NCBI RefSeq assembly: GCF_039534915.1 | Contig: NZ_BAAAWE010000001.1 | Location: 6,138,001 to 6,202,000, forward strand | Direction: 5' to 3' | From: Streptomyces roseofulvus | GTDB taxonomy: Bacteria; Actinomycetota; Actinomycetes; Streptomycetales; Streptomycetaceae | DNA: 64,000 nt | Shown: positions 55,280-63,633 of the stretch, one piece after another | How positions within the stretch are numbered: the first letter of the stretch is position 1 | Layout: the number at the start of each line of letters is the position of its first letter | Notes under the pieces: generated by a model | Told to the model about the DNA's origin: nothing | What the model saw: only the letters and a program-made list of their open reading frames with translations | The model's database searches: none | Made by a program: the position numbers and the translations under genes

Positions 55280-56752
55280 ATGAACGCGGACACCACGGGA
55301 CCCCACGCCGGACCTCACGCCGTCGTCGTCGGCGGCGGCATCACCGGCCTCGCCGCCGCCCGCCGGCTCCTCGCCGCCGGGGCGCGCGTCACCCTCCTGG
55401 AGGCGGGCGACCGGCTGGGCGGCAAGCTCCTCGCGGGGGAGATCGCCGGCGCCCCCGTGGACCTGGGCGCCGAGTCGCTGCTCGCCCGCCGCCCCGAGGC
55501 CGTCGCCCTCGCCGAGGCGGTCGGCCTCGGCGACCGGCTCCAGGCCCCCGGCACCACCACCGCCTCCGTCTGGTCCCGGGGCCGGCTCGTCCCGATGCCC
55601 AAGGGCCACGTCATGGGCGTCCCCGGCGACGCCGCGGCCGTCGCCGGCCTCCTCTCCGCGGAGGGGCTGCGCGGGATCGGCCGGGACCTGGAGCTGCCGC
55701 CCACCGAGCCGGGCGACGACACCGCCATCGGCGCGTACGTCGCCGAGCGCATGGGCCGCGAGGTCGTCGACCGGCTCGTCGAACCGCTCCTCGGCGGCGT
55801 CTACGCCGGCGACGCCTACCGCATCTCGATGCGGGCCGCCGTCCCCGCCCTCTTCGAGGCCGCCCGCCGCCACCCCACCCTCACCGCCGCCGTCCGGGCC
55901 GTCCAGGCCGCCGGCGCCGCCGTCCCCGCCGACGCGGCGGGCGCGGCCACCGGCCTCGGCGGGTCCGCCTTCGCCGGCCTCGTCGGCGGCATCGGCATCC
56001 TCCCCGGCGCCGTCGCCGACGCCGTCCGTGCCGCCGGCGGCACGATCCTCACCGACACCCCCGCGACCGCGCTGCTGCGGGCCGGGACCGGCTGGCGGGT
56101 CGTCACCCCGGAGCGGACCCTCGACGCGGACGCCGTGGTCCTCGCCGCCCCCGCGCCGGTCGCCGCCCGCCTCCTCGGCGGTCTCGCCCCCGAGGCCGCC
56201 GCGCTCCTCGACGCGATCGCCTACGCCTCCATGGCCCTGGTGACGTTCGCCTTCCGCCGCGCGGACCTGCCGGAGCTGCCCGGCTCCGGCTTCCTCGTGC
56301 CGCCGGTCGACGGCCACACCATCAAGGCGTCCACCTTCTCCAGCCAGAAGTGGCGCTGGGTCGGCGAGGCCGCCCCCGAGCTCTTCGTGCTCCGCACCTC
56401 GGTCGGCCGGCACGGCGAGGAGAGCTGGCTGCACCGTGACGACGAGGACCTGGTCGCCGCCTCCCTCAAGGACCTGGGCGCCGCCACCGGCCTCGCCGCC
56501 CGCCCGGTCGCCACCACCGTCACCCGCTGGACCGGCGGCCTGCCCCAGTACCCCGTCGGCCACCTGGACCGCGTCGCCCGGGCCCGTGCCGCCCTCGCCG
56601 GACTGCCCGGACTGCGCCTCGCCGGGGCCGCGTACGACGGTGTCGGCATCCCCGCCTGCGTCGCCTCGGCGCACCGCGCGGCCGACGCCGTCGCGGACGA
56701 GATCATCGCCACGTCGGAAACGGGGCACCCCGGTGCGGGGCACTCCTCGTGA
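55280..56752 (+). CDS. hemY: Coproporphyrinogen III / protoporphyrinogen oxidase (HemY/CgoX)
   Basis: 490 residues. FAD-binding N-terminus VVVGGGITGLAAARRLLAAG followed by TLLEAGDRLGGKL. The family pattern continues with VDLGAESLLARRPEA, EPLLGGVYAGDAYRISMRAA and the C-terminal FAD motif YDGVGIPACVASAHRAAD. In actinobacteria this oxygen-dependent enzyme oxidises coproporphyrinogen III to coproporphyrin III. The adjacent hemQ completes that route. The gene's stop codon overlaps a GTG of the hemQ frame, and hemQ proper starts 18 bp later, so the pair is an operon. Confidence 0.93.
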   Translation: MNADTTGPHAGPHAVVVGGGITGLAAARRLLAAGARVTLLEAGDRLGGKLLAGEIAGAPVDLGAESLLARRPEAVALAEAVGLGDRLQAPGTTTASVWSRGRLVPMPKGHVMGVPGDAAAVAGLLSAEGLRGIGRDLELPPTEPGDDTAIGAYVAERMGREVVDRLVEPLLGGVYAGDAYRISMRAAVPALFEAARRHPTLTAAVRAVQAAGAAVPADAAGAATGLGGSAFAGLVGGIGILPGAVADAVRAAGGTILTDTPATALLRAGTGWRVVTPERTLDADAVVLAAPAPVAARLLGGLAPEAAALLDAIAYASMALVTFAFRRADLPELPGSGFLVPPVDGHTIKASTFSSQKWRWVGEAAPELFVLRTSVGRHGEESWLHRDDEDLVAASLKDLGAATGLAARPVATTVTRWTGGLPQYPVGHLDRVARARAALAGLPGLRLAGAAYDGVGIPACVASAHRAADAVADEIIATSETGHPGAGHSS

Positions 56753-56769
56753 CGGGCGAGAATAGGCGT

Positions 56770-57483
56770 ATGAGTGCGCCCGAAAAGATCCCGAACGCCG
56801 GTAAGAAGGCGAAGGACCTCAACGAGGTCATCCGCTACACCCTGTGGTCCGTCTTCAAGCTGCGCGACGTCCTGCCCGCCGACCGAGCCGGCTACGCCGA
56901 CGAGGTCCAGGAGCTGTTCGACCAGCTCGCGGCCAAGGACATCACCGTCCGCGGCACGTACGACCTCTCGGGTCTGCGCGCCGACGCCGACGTCATGATC
57001 TGGTGGCACGCCGAGACGAGCGACGAGCTCCAGGCGGCGTACAACCTCTTCCGCCGCACGAAGCTGGGCCGCGCCCTGGAGCCGGTCTGGTCGAACATGG
57101 CGCTGCACCGCCCGGCCGAGTTCAACAAGTCGCACATCCCGGCGTTCCTCGCCGACGAGACCCCGCGCGACTACGTCTCGGTCTACCCCTTCGTCCGCTC
57201 CTACGACTGGTACCTGCTGCCGGACGAGGACCGCCGACGGATGCTCGCCGACCACGGCAAGATGGCCCGCGGCTTCCCGGACGTCCGGGCCAACACGGTC
57301 GCCTCCTTCTCGCTCGGCGACTACGAGTGGCTCCTCGCCTTCGAGGCCGACGAGCTGCACCGCATCGTCGACCTGATGCGCCACCTGCGCGCCTCCGAGG
57401 CGCGGATGCACGTCCGCGAGGAGGTCCCCTTCTACACCGGCCGCCGCAAGAGCGTCGCGGACCTGGTGGCGGGCCTGGCCTGA
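56770..57483 (+). CDS. hemQ: Coproheme decarboxylase HemQ (ChdC)
   Basis: 237 residues from an ATG at 56770 with AGG upstream; a GTG at 56749 overlapping the hemY stop is the alternative. It matches the chlorite-dismutase-like HemQ family: EVIRYTLWSVFKL, VRGTYDLSGLRADADVMIWWH, KSHIPAFLADETPRDYVSVYPFVRSYDWYLLP and FSLGDYEWLLAFEADELHRIVDLMRHLR. It uses peroxide to decarboxylate coproheme to heme b, the last step of the pathway served by HemE and HemY. A terminator-like hairpin follows. Confidence 0.95.
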   Translation: MSAPEKIPNAGKKAKDLNEVIRYTLWSVFKLRDVLPADRAGYADEVQELFDQLAAKDITVRGTYDLSGLRADADVMIWWHAETSDELQAAYNLFRRTKLGRALEPVWSNMALHRPAEFNKSHIPAFLADETPRDYVSVYPFVRSYDWYLLPDEDRRRMLADHGKMARGFPDVRANTVASFSLGDYEWLLAFEADELHRIVDLMRHLRASEARMHVREEVPFYTGRRKSVADLVAGLA

Positions 57484-57505
57484 CGGCCGCCCCACGACCT
57501 GGTGG

Positions 57506-57528
57506 CGCCCCGGCTCCCAGCCGGGGCG
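57506..57528 (+). terminator. Terminator after hemQ
   Basis: 10-bp perfect stem CGCCCCGGCT/AGCCGGGGCG with a CCC loop, 22 bp after the stop codon. Confidence 0.75.
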
Positions 57529-57646
57529 TTCGCCCCTCGACCCGGAAGATCAGACGGCCGCCACGCCATGGCCGGCCGCTCCAGCGACACCGGGTCCGGC
57601 ACCGGGTGCGGCGCGCGCGAGCGCGCCGCACCGGCGTCCCCTCCCC

Positions 57647-58363
57647 TCAGGGCCCTCCCAGCGCGTCCCGCAGCTCCGGTTCCAGCACCGCCGGCCCCCG
57701 GGTGGCGAGCGCCGTGAGCGGATCCTCCGCCGAGAGCCCGGCGAGCAGCCGCTGACCGGCGTGCGAGGCCCACCGCCCGCGCGGGTGCCGGCCGATCGCC
57801 CAGCAGAGCCCCGCGGCCGTCAGCGGCAGCGCGAACCCGGCGAGTGCCGGAGCCCTCTCGGCCTCCGCCGCCAGCGGCACGGAGACCGCCGCCAGCGCCG
57901 GCGTCAGCAGGAACGCCCCGCGCACCGCCCGCAGCCCGGCCGCGACCTCCCGCCGGCCCGCCCCCGGCACCGCGAGTCCCCGCTCCACCAGACCCTCCTC
58001 GATCCGGCGTACGCACGGGGCGGCGGCGACCGCGGGACGCAGCCGGGGCACCGGTGCCTGGCCGTCCGGCCCGATCGCGCCGAGCACCGCCCGCTCCAGC
58101 TCGTCCCCGCCGGAGCCGTCGACGACCGTGGCCCAGCCGGTGTGCGCGAGCAGCAGCCGGCGCGCCCGGTGCATCGAGACCAGCGCCAGATCGGTGACCC
58201 GGCGCGGCCCGCCCGCGAGGAACGCGGCCTCGCCCAGGGTGAGTTCGGCCTCCCCGGGCGTCCCGGCGCCGGTCCCGCCGGCGGCCACCGCGGCCCGGCA
58301 GAGCCGGGCGCAGGCGACGGCGGTCACGGCGCACGCGACGAGGAGCAGCGGGATCCAGACCAT
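57647..58363 (-). CDS. TIGR04222-type membrane protein, paralogue without Cys tail
   Basis: 238 residues from an ATG at 58363; the frame is open to a GTG at 58399, 9 bp after the upstream gene. N-terminal membrane span MVWIPLLLVACAVTAVACA. The motif LGEAAFLAGGPRRVTDLALVSMHRARRL corresponds to EAAFLGGGPGRVADTALAAMHLDGRI of the upstream gene. A second hydrophobic pair lies near residues 160-195 (AFLLTPALAAVSVPL, LPLTAAGLCWAI). It lacks the Ser/Cys tail of its neighbour. It is third in an operon headed by the DUF692 gene. Function unknown. Confidence 0.75.
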   Translation of the reverse strand: MVWIPLLLVACAVTAVACARLCRAAVAAGGTGAGTPGEAELTLGEAAFLAGGPRRVTDLALVSMHRARRLLLAHTGWATVVDGSGGDELERAVLGAIGPDGQAPVPRLRPAVAAAPCVRRIEEGLVERGLAVPGAGRREVAAGLRAVRGAFLLTPALAAVSVPLAAEAERAPALAGFALPLTAAGLCWAIGRHPRGRWASHAGQRLLAGLSAEDPLTALATRGPAVLEPELRDALGGP

Positions 58364-58408
58364 GATCGAGTTGTACGGCAGGACCGCCGGCCCCGCCACC
58401 CGAACGGC

Positions 58409-59431
58409 TCAGCCGCCGCCCCCGCCGCAGGAGGAGCCGCCGCCTCCGCCGCACGAGGACGACGACGACCCGCAGGACGACGACGAGGAGCCGCAGGACG
58501 AGGAGGAGGAACCGCAGGAGGAGGACGAACAGGACGAGGACGAGCAGGACGAGCCGCCCGATCCGGAGTCCGAGCCCCAGCCGTCCCCGCCGCCCGTGGC
58601 CGCGCCCGCGCACCACACGACCACGGCCGCGGCGGCGGTCGCGTCGGAGGAGTGCGTCGACGACCCGGTACGGCTCCGGCCGCCGCGGGACGGACCGCCG
58701 GGCCGGGCCGCGTTCCGCAGCCGCTCCCACAGGTCGCGGTCGGGCAGCGCCCGGATCCCGCCGAGGGCGACGGTGTTGGCGCCGCCGTGGCCGTACGCGT
58801 TCCGGTAGGCGGCCAGCGCGGCGAGCCCCGCCGTGCTCACCTGGCGGGTGGAGCCGGTGCCGCAGATCAGCGCGGTGAGGAAGCAGACGAAGAAGAGCGG
58901 CAGCAGCATCACGAAGAACGGCACGGTGGGCCCGTCCGCCGCGAACTGGACGACGGTCGCCGCGATGCCGACCGGGAACAGCAGCACGGAGCCGACGGCC
59001 AGACCGACGCACCAGCGCCGCAGGGCGCGGCGGGGACCCGGCGCGGTCACCAGTCCCCGGTCGGCGAGCGCGTCGCCGATCTCCTGCACCGCCGGGTGGG
59101 TCATCACCCCGAGGCGCAACCCGCGCAGGGAGCCGCTCGGGGCGGCCGCGTGGGTGTCGAGCACGGCCCGCTCCACCGGGTCGTGGGCGATCCGGTGGAC
59201 GACGGCGACCACGCCGGGCCCGCCGATGACGATCCGGCCGTCCAGGTGCATGGCGGCGAGCGCCGTGTCGGCGACCCGGCCGGGGCCGCCGCCGAGGAAC
59301 GCGGCCTCGTAGACGTCGTGGAGCGGTCCGCCGCCCCCGCCCCGGATGCGGCGGGCCAGCACGAACAGCCGGACGAGCGCGGCCGCGGCGGCGAGGTGGA
59401 GCGCCAGGAGGAGCAGGTCCATGACGGTCAC
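58409..59431 (-). CDS. TIGR04222 membrane protein with Ser/Cys/Gly-rich C-terminal repeat
   Basis: 340 residues from a GTG at 59431 overlapping the DUF692 stop codon (59428-59431); ATG at 59422 is possible. N-terminal span MDLLLLALHLAAAAALVRLFV, a cytosolic TIGR04222 domain with EAAFLGGGPGRVADTALAAM, then two spans near residues 150-205 (GLAVGSVLLFPVGIAATVV, PFFVMLLPLFFVCFL). The last ~50 residues are low complexity: seven cysteines spaced by serine runs, in repeats of the type GSSSSSC, ending in SSCGGGGG. Direct coupling to a DUF692 enzyme, a class that modifies cysteines, makes the tail a candidate substrate. Confidence 0.85.
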   Translation of the reverse strand: MTVMDLLLLALHLAAAAALVRLFVLARRIRGGGGGPLHDVYEAAFLGGGPGRVADTALAAMHLDGRIVIGGPGVVAVVHRIAHDPVERAVLDTHAAAPSGSLRGLRLGVMTHPAVQEIGDALADRGLVTAPGPRRALRRWCVGLAVGSVLLFPVGIAATVVQFAADGPTVPFFVMLLPLFFVCFLTALICGTGSTRQVSTAGLAALAAYRNAYGHGGANTVALGGIRALPDRDLWERLRNAARPGGPSRGGRSRTGSSTHSSDATAAAAVVVWCAGAATGGGDGWGSDSGSGGSSCSSSSCSSSSCGSSSSSCGSSSSSCGSSSSSCGGGGGSSCGGGGG

Positions 59432-60960
59432 CGCCCCCCGAACACGCGCCGGGCGGCACGCGTCACCAGGCCGGGCGGCCGGCTCTCGGTCCGCTCCCGC
59501 CACCAGCGGGTCAGCTCCCGCCGGTCGGGACGCTGCCCGTCGAGGAGCAGCCCCTCGACGAAGTCGAGCGCGTCCCGCCGGTAGCTCCCGGGCATGGGCC
59601 GTCTGCGGGCGTAGGCCAGGAAGGCGGGCCGGAACTCGTCGCCGAGGATCCTCGGCAGCTCGGGCGCGATCCGCGCCACGACGGAGGCCCGCTTGGCGGC
59701 GAGCGCCCGGCTCTGCACGCCGATCCGCCGCACGTCGAAGCCCTCCGGCACCGGGGTCCCCGCGACCAGCGCCGACAGCAGCGCCGCCTGCGCGACCCCG
59801 AGCCGCTGCCGCGCGGCCCCGGTCGCCGAGGGCTCGGCTTCGTCGGCGGCCACGGCGGCTCCGGAGGTCCCGGCCGGCGGGCCGGGGCGCGTCAGGACGG
59901 CCAGCGGGCCGTCGGACGGGGCCGTGTCCGTGTCCGGGCCGCCGGCCACGGGGGCCCGGCCCGGCTCCGGAGCCGAAGCGGCCGGCCGGGAGGTCGGCAT
60001 CGGACCGCCCGAGACGCGGGCGCCCGCGCCGATGTGCAGGGCGTCGCCACCCGTGAGGGCGCGGCCGGCGCGCAGGGCGGCGGCGCCGACGCCGTGGCGG
60101 GCGGCGAGCGGGCCGGCCGGGGCCGGGCGTGCGGCGCGGCGGGCCGTCGTCACCGTGGTGCGGATCGCGGCGAGTTCGGCGGCCAGCTCGCTCGCCGCCG
60201 GGAAGTGGTCGTCGCGCTCCAGGAGGACGCCCGGCGGGGCGACCCGGCCGGCGAGGTCGGCCAGGATGTCCAGGACGGGCGCCGGGACCGGGTGGGCGTG
60301 GGTGTCGTGCCAGACCCCGTCCCGCTCGACCCCGCCCGCCACGTGCACGTACGCGATGGCCTCCACCGGCAGTTCGGCGAGGGCCCGCGCCGGGTCCTCG
60401 CCCCGGTTGCGGTGGTTGGTGTACAGGTTGGCGACGTCGATGAGGAGCCGTACCCCCGTGCGCTCCACCAGCTCCGCCAGGAAGCGCCCCTCCGACAGCT
60501 CCTCGTCCGGCCACGAGAACAGCGCGGCGATGTTCTCCAGCGCCAGCGGCACCGGCAGGGACTCCTGCGCGATGCGCACGTTCTCGCAGAGCACGTCCAG
60601 GGCGTCCCGGGTGCGCGGGACCGGCAGCAGGTGCCCGGCCTCCAGCGGCGGGGTCGCCGTCAGCGGGCCGCCGGCCCGGACGAAGGCGATGTGCTCGGTG
60701 ACGAGCGGCGCCCCCAGCGCCTCCGCCTTCGCGGCGAGCGCGGCCAGCCGCTCGGGGTCGGGGCGGTCCGCACCGCCGAGCCCGAGCGACACCCCGTGCG
60801 GTACGACGGTGACGCCGCGCGCCCGCAGCCGGGCGAGCGCGTCGGGCAGATGGCCGGCGCACACGTTCTCCGCGACGACCTCCACCCAGTCGACGGGCAG
60901 CTCCCCGACCGCGTCCGCGATCTCGGGACGCCAGCCGATGCCGATGCCGAGTTCCGTCAT
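59428..60960 (-). CDS. DUF692 multinuclear iron-dependent oxidase with C-terminal partner-like domain
   Basis: 510 residues, ATG behind AAGGAGGGGG. The TIM-barrel DUF692 domain (about 1-285) keeps metal-binding-type residues: VVPHGVSLGLGG, TEHIAF, PLALENIAALF, LIDVANLYTNHRNRG, AYVHVAGG, HDTHAHPV and ERDDHFP. Characterised relatives (MbnB, TglH, ChrH) use two or three irons and O2 to modify cysteine in ribosomal peptides. After a Pro/Ala linker, residues ~400-490 form a helical domain (AQAALLSALVAGTPVPEGFD, FRPAFLAYARRRPMPGSYRRD) like the separate partner proteins of those enzymes. First gene of a three-gene operon with two TIGR04222 proteins. Confidence 0.88.
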   Translation of the reverse strand: MTELGIGIGWRPEIADAVGELPVDWVEVVAENVCAGHLPDALARLRARGVTVVPHGVSLGLGGADRPDPERLAALAAKAEALGAPLVTEHIAFVRAGGPLTATPPLEAGHLLPVPRTRDALDVLCENVRIAQESLPVPLALENIAALFSWPDEELSEGRFLAELVERTGVRLLIDVANLYTNHRNRGEDPARALAELPVEAIAYVHVAGGVERDGVWHDTHAHPVPAPVLDILADLAGRVAPPGVLLERDDHFPAASELAAELAAIRTTVTTARRAARPAPAGPLAARHGVGAAALRAGRALTGGDALHIGAGARVSGGPMPTSRPAASAPEPGRAPVAGGPDTDTAPSDGPLAVLTRPGPPAGTSGAAVAADEAEPSATGAARQRLGVAQAALLSALVAGTPVPEGFDVRRIGVQSRALAAKRASVVARIAPELPRILGDEFRPAFLAYARRRPMPGSYRRDALDFVEGLLLDGQRPDRRELTRWWRERTESRPPGLVTRAARRVFGGR

Positions 60961-61042
60961 GTCCCCCTCCTTCGGTCCTCAGTCATCCACGTGATGACCC
61001 CGGCGACGCCGGTCGAACCCCGGAGGGAAGAGGTTCAGAGCT

Positions 61043-61786
61043 TCATTTGAGGTTCCCGGCCACCGGCGCCCCGGGAGCGTCCAGGACGCCCGGGAACGCC
61101 GACACCACCGTGGCGCTGCCCGGCGCGATCTCCGTGAACCCCGCGTCGCGGACGACCGGCAGGCCGCTCGCGGCCAGGGCGGGCCAGTCGGCCTCGGCCG
61201 CCGTGCGGACGGCGAGCGGGAAGCCGGCCTCCCGCCAGGCCGTACGGGCGGTTTCGTCCAGCGCCCACCACAGGAGCTGGGCGCCGTGCCCGGCCTGCGC
61301 CATCGCCTTGCCGGCCGACATCGCGAGCCCCGGGTTGAGCCAGAGCACGGCCGCACCGTCCGGGACGGGCCCGGGCGCGGCCGGGTCGTCGAGGTCGGTG
61401 CCGGAGACCTGGAGCCTGGCCAGGTCCTTGGGCCAGCCGTCCAGGGGCACCGGCGGGAAGACCCGTACCTCCGCCCCGGCGCCGGTCACGGTGATGCCGG
61501 GCAGGGCCCCGGCGCGCCGCCACTCCGCGCCGCGCGCCCGCCGGACGACCTTGCGGATGCGGGCGTCCTCCCAGTCGGCGACGGCCCGCGCCCACGCGCC
61601 CTCGCCGGCCGCCCGCCCGTCGGTCAGGAGCCGGAGCACGGCCCGGGCCGCGGTCTCCAGGGCGTCGGTACGGGCCGGCGGCGCGTCCTTCTCGATGCGC
61701 ACCACCAGGGGCAGGACGAACTGCGGCTTCTCGTCGCGGGGATCGGCGCTCGGTTCGGTGCTCGGGTCGGTGTCGTGGCTGCTCAC
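61043..61786 (-). CDS. PTH2-like peptidyl-tRNA hydrolase family protein
   Basis: 247 residues from a GTG at 61786; no strong binding site, so the start is tentative. The C-terminal half contains LAMSAGKAMAQAGHGAQLLWWAL, matching the PTH2 signature (Lys-x-x-x-Gln-x-x-His arrangement), and a following strand-rich region (LPVVRDAGFTEIAPGSATVV). The N-terminal 100 residues are an unassigned extension. PTH2 enzymes release peptidyl-tRNA in archaea and eukaryotes; bacterial members are of uncertain function. It diverges from the ABC transporter genes. Confidence 0.7.
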   Translation of the reverse strand: MSSHDTDPSTEPSADPRDEKPQFVLPLVVRIEKDAPPARTDALETAARAVLRLLTDGRAAGEGAWARAVADWEDARIRKVVRRARGAEWRRAGALPGITVTGAGAEVRVFPPVPLDGWPKDLARLQVSGTDLDDPAAPGPVPDGAAVLWLNPGLAMSAGKAMAQAGHGAQLLWWALDETARTAWREAGFPLAVRTAAEADWPALAASGLPVVRDAGFTEIAPGSATVVSAFPGVLDAPGAPVAGNLK

Positions 61787-61885
61787 CCGGCAAGTCTGCC
61801 ACCGCGGTCCGACAGCCGGATCTTGTGGCCGGTCCCGACCGCCGGATCTTGTCGCCGGGGCGGCGGCCGGGCGAGGATCGGCGGC

Positions 61886-62740
61886 ATGACGACGTCGGTG
61901 AGGGAACGGGAGCCCGTGCGGCTCGCGGGGGTCGGGCGCCGGTACGGCGCGCGCGGCCCGTGGGTGCTGCGCGGGGTCGACCTGCACCTGGCCGCCGGAC
62001 GGCTCGTCCGGGCCACCGGCGCGAACGGCACCGGCAAGTCGACGCTGCTCCGCCTGGTCGCCGGGGTCGACGCCCCCGCCGAGGGCCGGATCACCGGCCG
62101 CCCGTCCCGCACCGCGTACGTCCCCGAGCGCTTCCCGCCCGCCCTGCCGTTCACGGCCCTCGGCTATCTGGTCCACCTCGGCCGCCTCCAGGGCCTCGGC
62201 CGCGCCGCGGCCCGGGCCCGGGCGGGGGAGTGGCTGGAACGGTTCGGCGCGGGCGCGTACGCCGGGACCGCCCTGGCCGGCCTGTCCAAGGGCAGCGCGC
62301 AGAAGGTGGCCGTCGCCCAGGCGCTGCTCGCCGCGCCCGGCCTCCTGGTCCTCGACGAGGCGTGGACGGGGCTCGACGCCGGGGCCCGCGCGGAGCTCGA
62401 CCGCGCCGTGCGCGAGCGGGTCGCGGCCGGCGCCACGGTCGTCTTCGTCGACCACGACCCGCGCCGGCTGGCGGGCGAGGCGGACACGACCCTGCGCGTC
62501 GAGGGCGGCCGGGTGCGTGCGGAGGCGCACCCGGCCGGTCCCGCCCCGGTGCGGATCGTCGCCTCCGGGGACCGGCCGCTGCCCGACCGCCTCCCCGGCG
62601 GGGCCGTCCCGGCCGCGACCGGCGAGGGCACGCTCTTCCGGGTGGACGCCGCCGCCTCCGACGATCTGCTCCGCGTGCTGCTCGACGCCGCCTGGCACGT
62701 GCACCGGGTGGAGTCCGGCCGGGCGGGGGAGCGGGCGTGA
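61886..62740 (+). CDS. ABC transporter ATP-binding protein
   Basis: 284 residues from an ATG at 61886 with GAGGA upstream. One ABC domain: Walker A ATGANGTGKSTLL (about 49-57), a signature degenerate to LSKGSAQKVA in place of LSGGQ, Walker B LLVLDEAWTGLD and the switch histidine VVFVDHDPR. Residues 215-284 form an extra C-terminal domain. The next gene (GTGA overlap) encodes a hydrophobic protein, so the pair probably forms a small exporter or membrane-remodelling complex. The substrate is unknown. Confidence 0.85.
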   Translation: MTTSVREREPVRLAGVGRRYGARGPWVLRGVDLHLAAGRLVRATGANGTGKSTLLRLVAGVDAPAEGRITGRPSRTAYVPERFPPALPFTALGYLVHLGRLQGLGRAAARARAGEWLERFGAGAYAGTALAGLSKGSAQKVAVAQALLAAPGLLVLDEAWTGLDAGARAELDRAVRERVAAGATVVFVDHDPRRLAGEADTTLRVEGGRVRAEAHPAGPAPVRIVASGDRPLPDRLPGGAVPAATGEGTLFRVDAAASDDLLRVLLDAAWHVHRVESGRAGERA

Positions 62741-63381
62741 CGGCGCTGCTGCGGTACCACTCGGCCCTGTTCTTCCGCTCCCAGCGGTGGCTCGCCCCGC
62801 TGCTCCTGTACGCGGCCCTCGTCGCGGTCGGCGTCCGGCCGGGCGATCCCGTCCTCGGGTCGCTCGGCATCGCGGCGGCGGGTCTGGTGCCGGTCTCCGC
62901 CTGGTCGGTGCGGATCTGTCTGACGCAGGAACCGGCCGCCGCCCGCGCCGTGGCCGCCGCGGCCGGCGGCCGGTCCCGCGCGCACCTGGCCGCCCTGCTC
63001 ACCGGCGCCGGCTGGCCGGTGCTCGCCGGGGCGGTCGCGACGGTCGCGGTGACGGCCACCGGCGACCACGCCGGGACGAGCGGGCCGGACGCCCTGCTCG
63101 CCGGGGTCCTGGCCGCCACCGCCTGTGCCCTCACCGGCGGGGCGGTCGGCGCGCTCGCCGCCCGCCCCTTCGTGCGGGCGGCGGGCTGGTCGGTGGCGGC
63201 GCTGCTGCTGGGCTCGCTGCTGGTCCTGGTGACCACGGGTTCGCCCGCGAAGCACGCGGTCACCGCCCTGGTCGCCGCCGAGGGGGCGGCGAGCCCGCCG
63301 TGGGCCGCCTGCGCCGCCGCCGTCCTCGCCGCCGCGGCGACGGCGGCCGCGTCCTGCCTGGCGGCCGCGCGCCTGGAGTGA
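62737..63381 (+). CDS. ABC transporter membrane subunit (putative)
   Basis: 214 residues, GTG start overlapping the ATPase stop codon. About six hydrophobic segments, e.g. WLAPLLLYAALVAVGV, LGIAAAGLVPVSAWSV, AGWPVLAGAVATVAVTAT and AAGWSVAALLLGSLLVLVTT. No known family motif was recognised; the assignment rests on hydropathy and coupling to the ATPase gene. Confidence 0.7.
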   Translation: MTALLRYHSALFFRSQRWLAPLLLYAALVAVGVRPGDPVLGSLGIAAAGLVPVSAWSVRICLTQEPAAARAVAAAAGGRSRAHLAALLTGAGWPVLAGAVATVAVTATGDHAGTSGPDALLAGVLAATACALTGGAVGALAARPFVRAAGWSVAALLLGSLLVLVTTGSPAKHAVTALVAAEGAASPPWAACAAAVLAAAATAAASCLAAARLE

Positions 63382-63429
63382 GTCCCGTCCGCTCCGGTCC
63401 AGGGTGCGCACCGGAGTAGCCTCGGTGTC

Positions 63430-63618
63430 ATGACCACGGAATCCGGCGCTTTCTGCACCCCCGAGCCCGCGCCCCGCCCGCCGAAGGCGGCCGAGGGCCC
63501 GTACGCGCGCTGCGTGCTGTGCCTGGAGCCGACCGAGTACGCGGAGTCGGTGAAGGGCGTCGTCCTGTGCCCGGTCTGCGAGTGGCAGGAGGCCCAGCGC
63601 ACCGCCTGCTCCGGCTGA
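63430..63618 (+). CDS. Small zinc-ribbon-like protein
   Basis: 62 residues with two CxxC knuckles, ARCVLC and VLCPVC, about 17 residues apart, which suggests one structural zinc. There is a Pro-rich N-terminus and a cysteine in each end region. Function unknown. Small proteins of this type are common and conserved in streptomycetes. Confidence 0.7.
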   Translation: MTTESGAFCTPEPAPRPPKAAEGPYARCVLCLEPTEYAESVKGVVLCPVCEWQEAQRTACSG

Positions 63619-63633
63619 CCCGGGGCGCGCCGC

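Noticed and set aside
58128..58808. Acidic Pro/Glu/Asp-rich protein on the plus strand
   Set aside because: It is the antisense reading of the Ser/Cys repeat tail and has no supported start.
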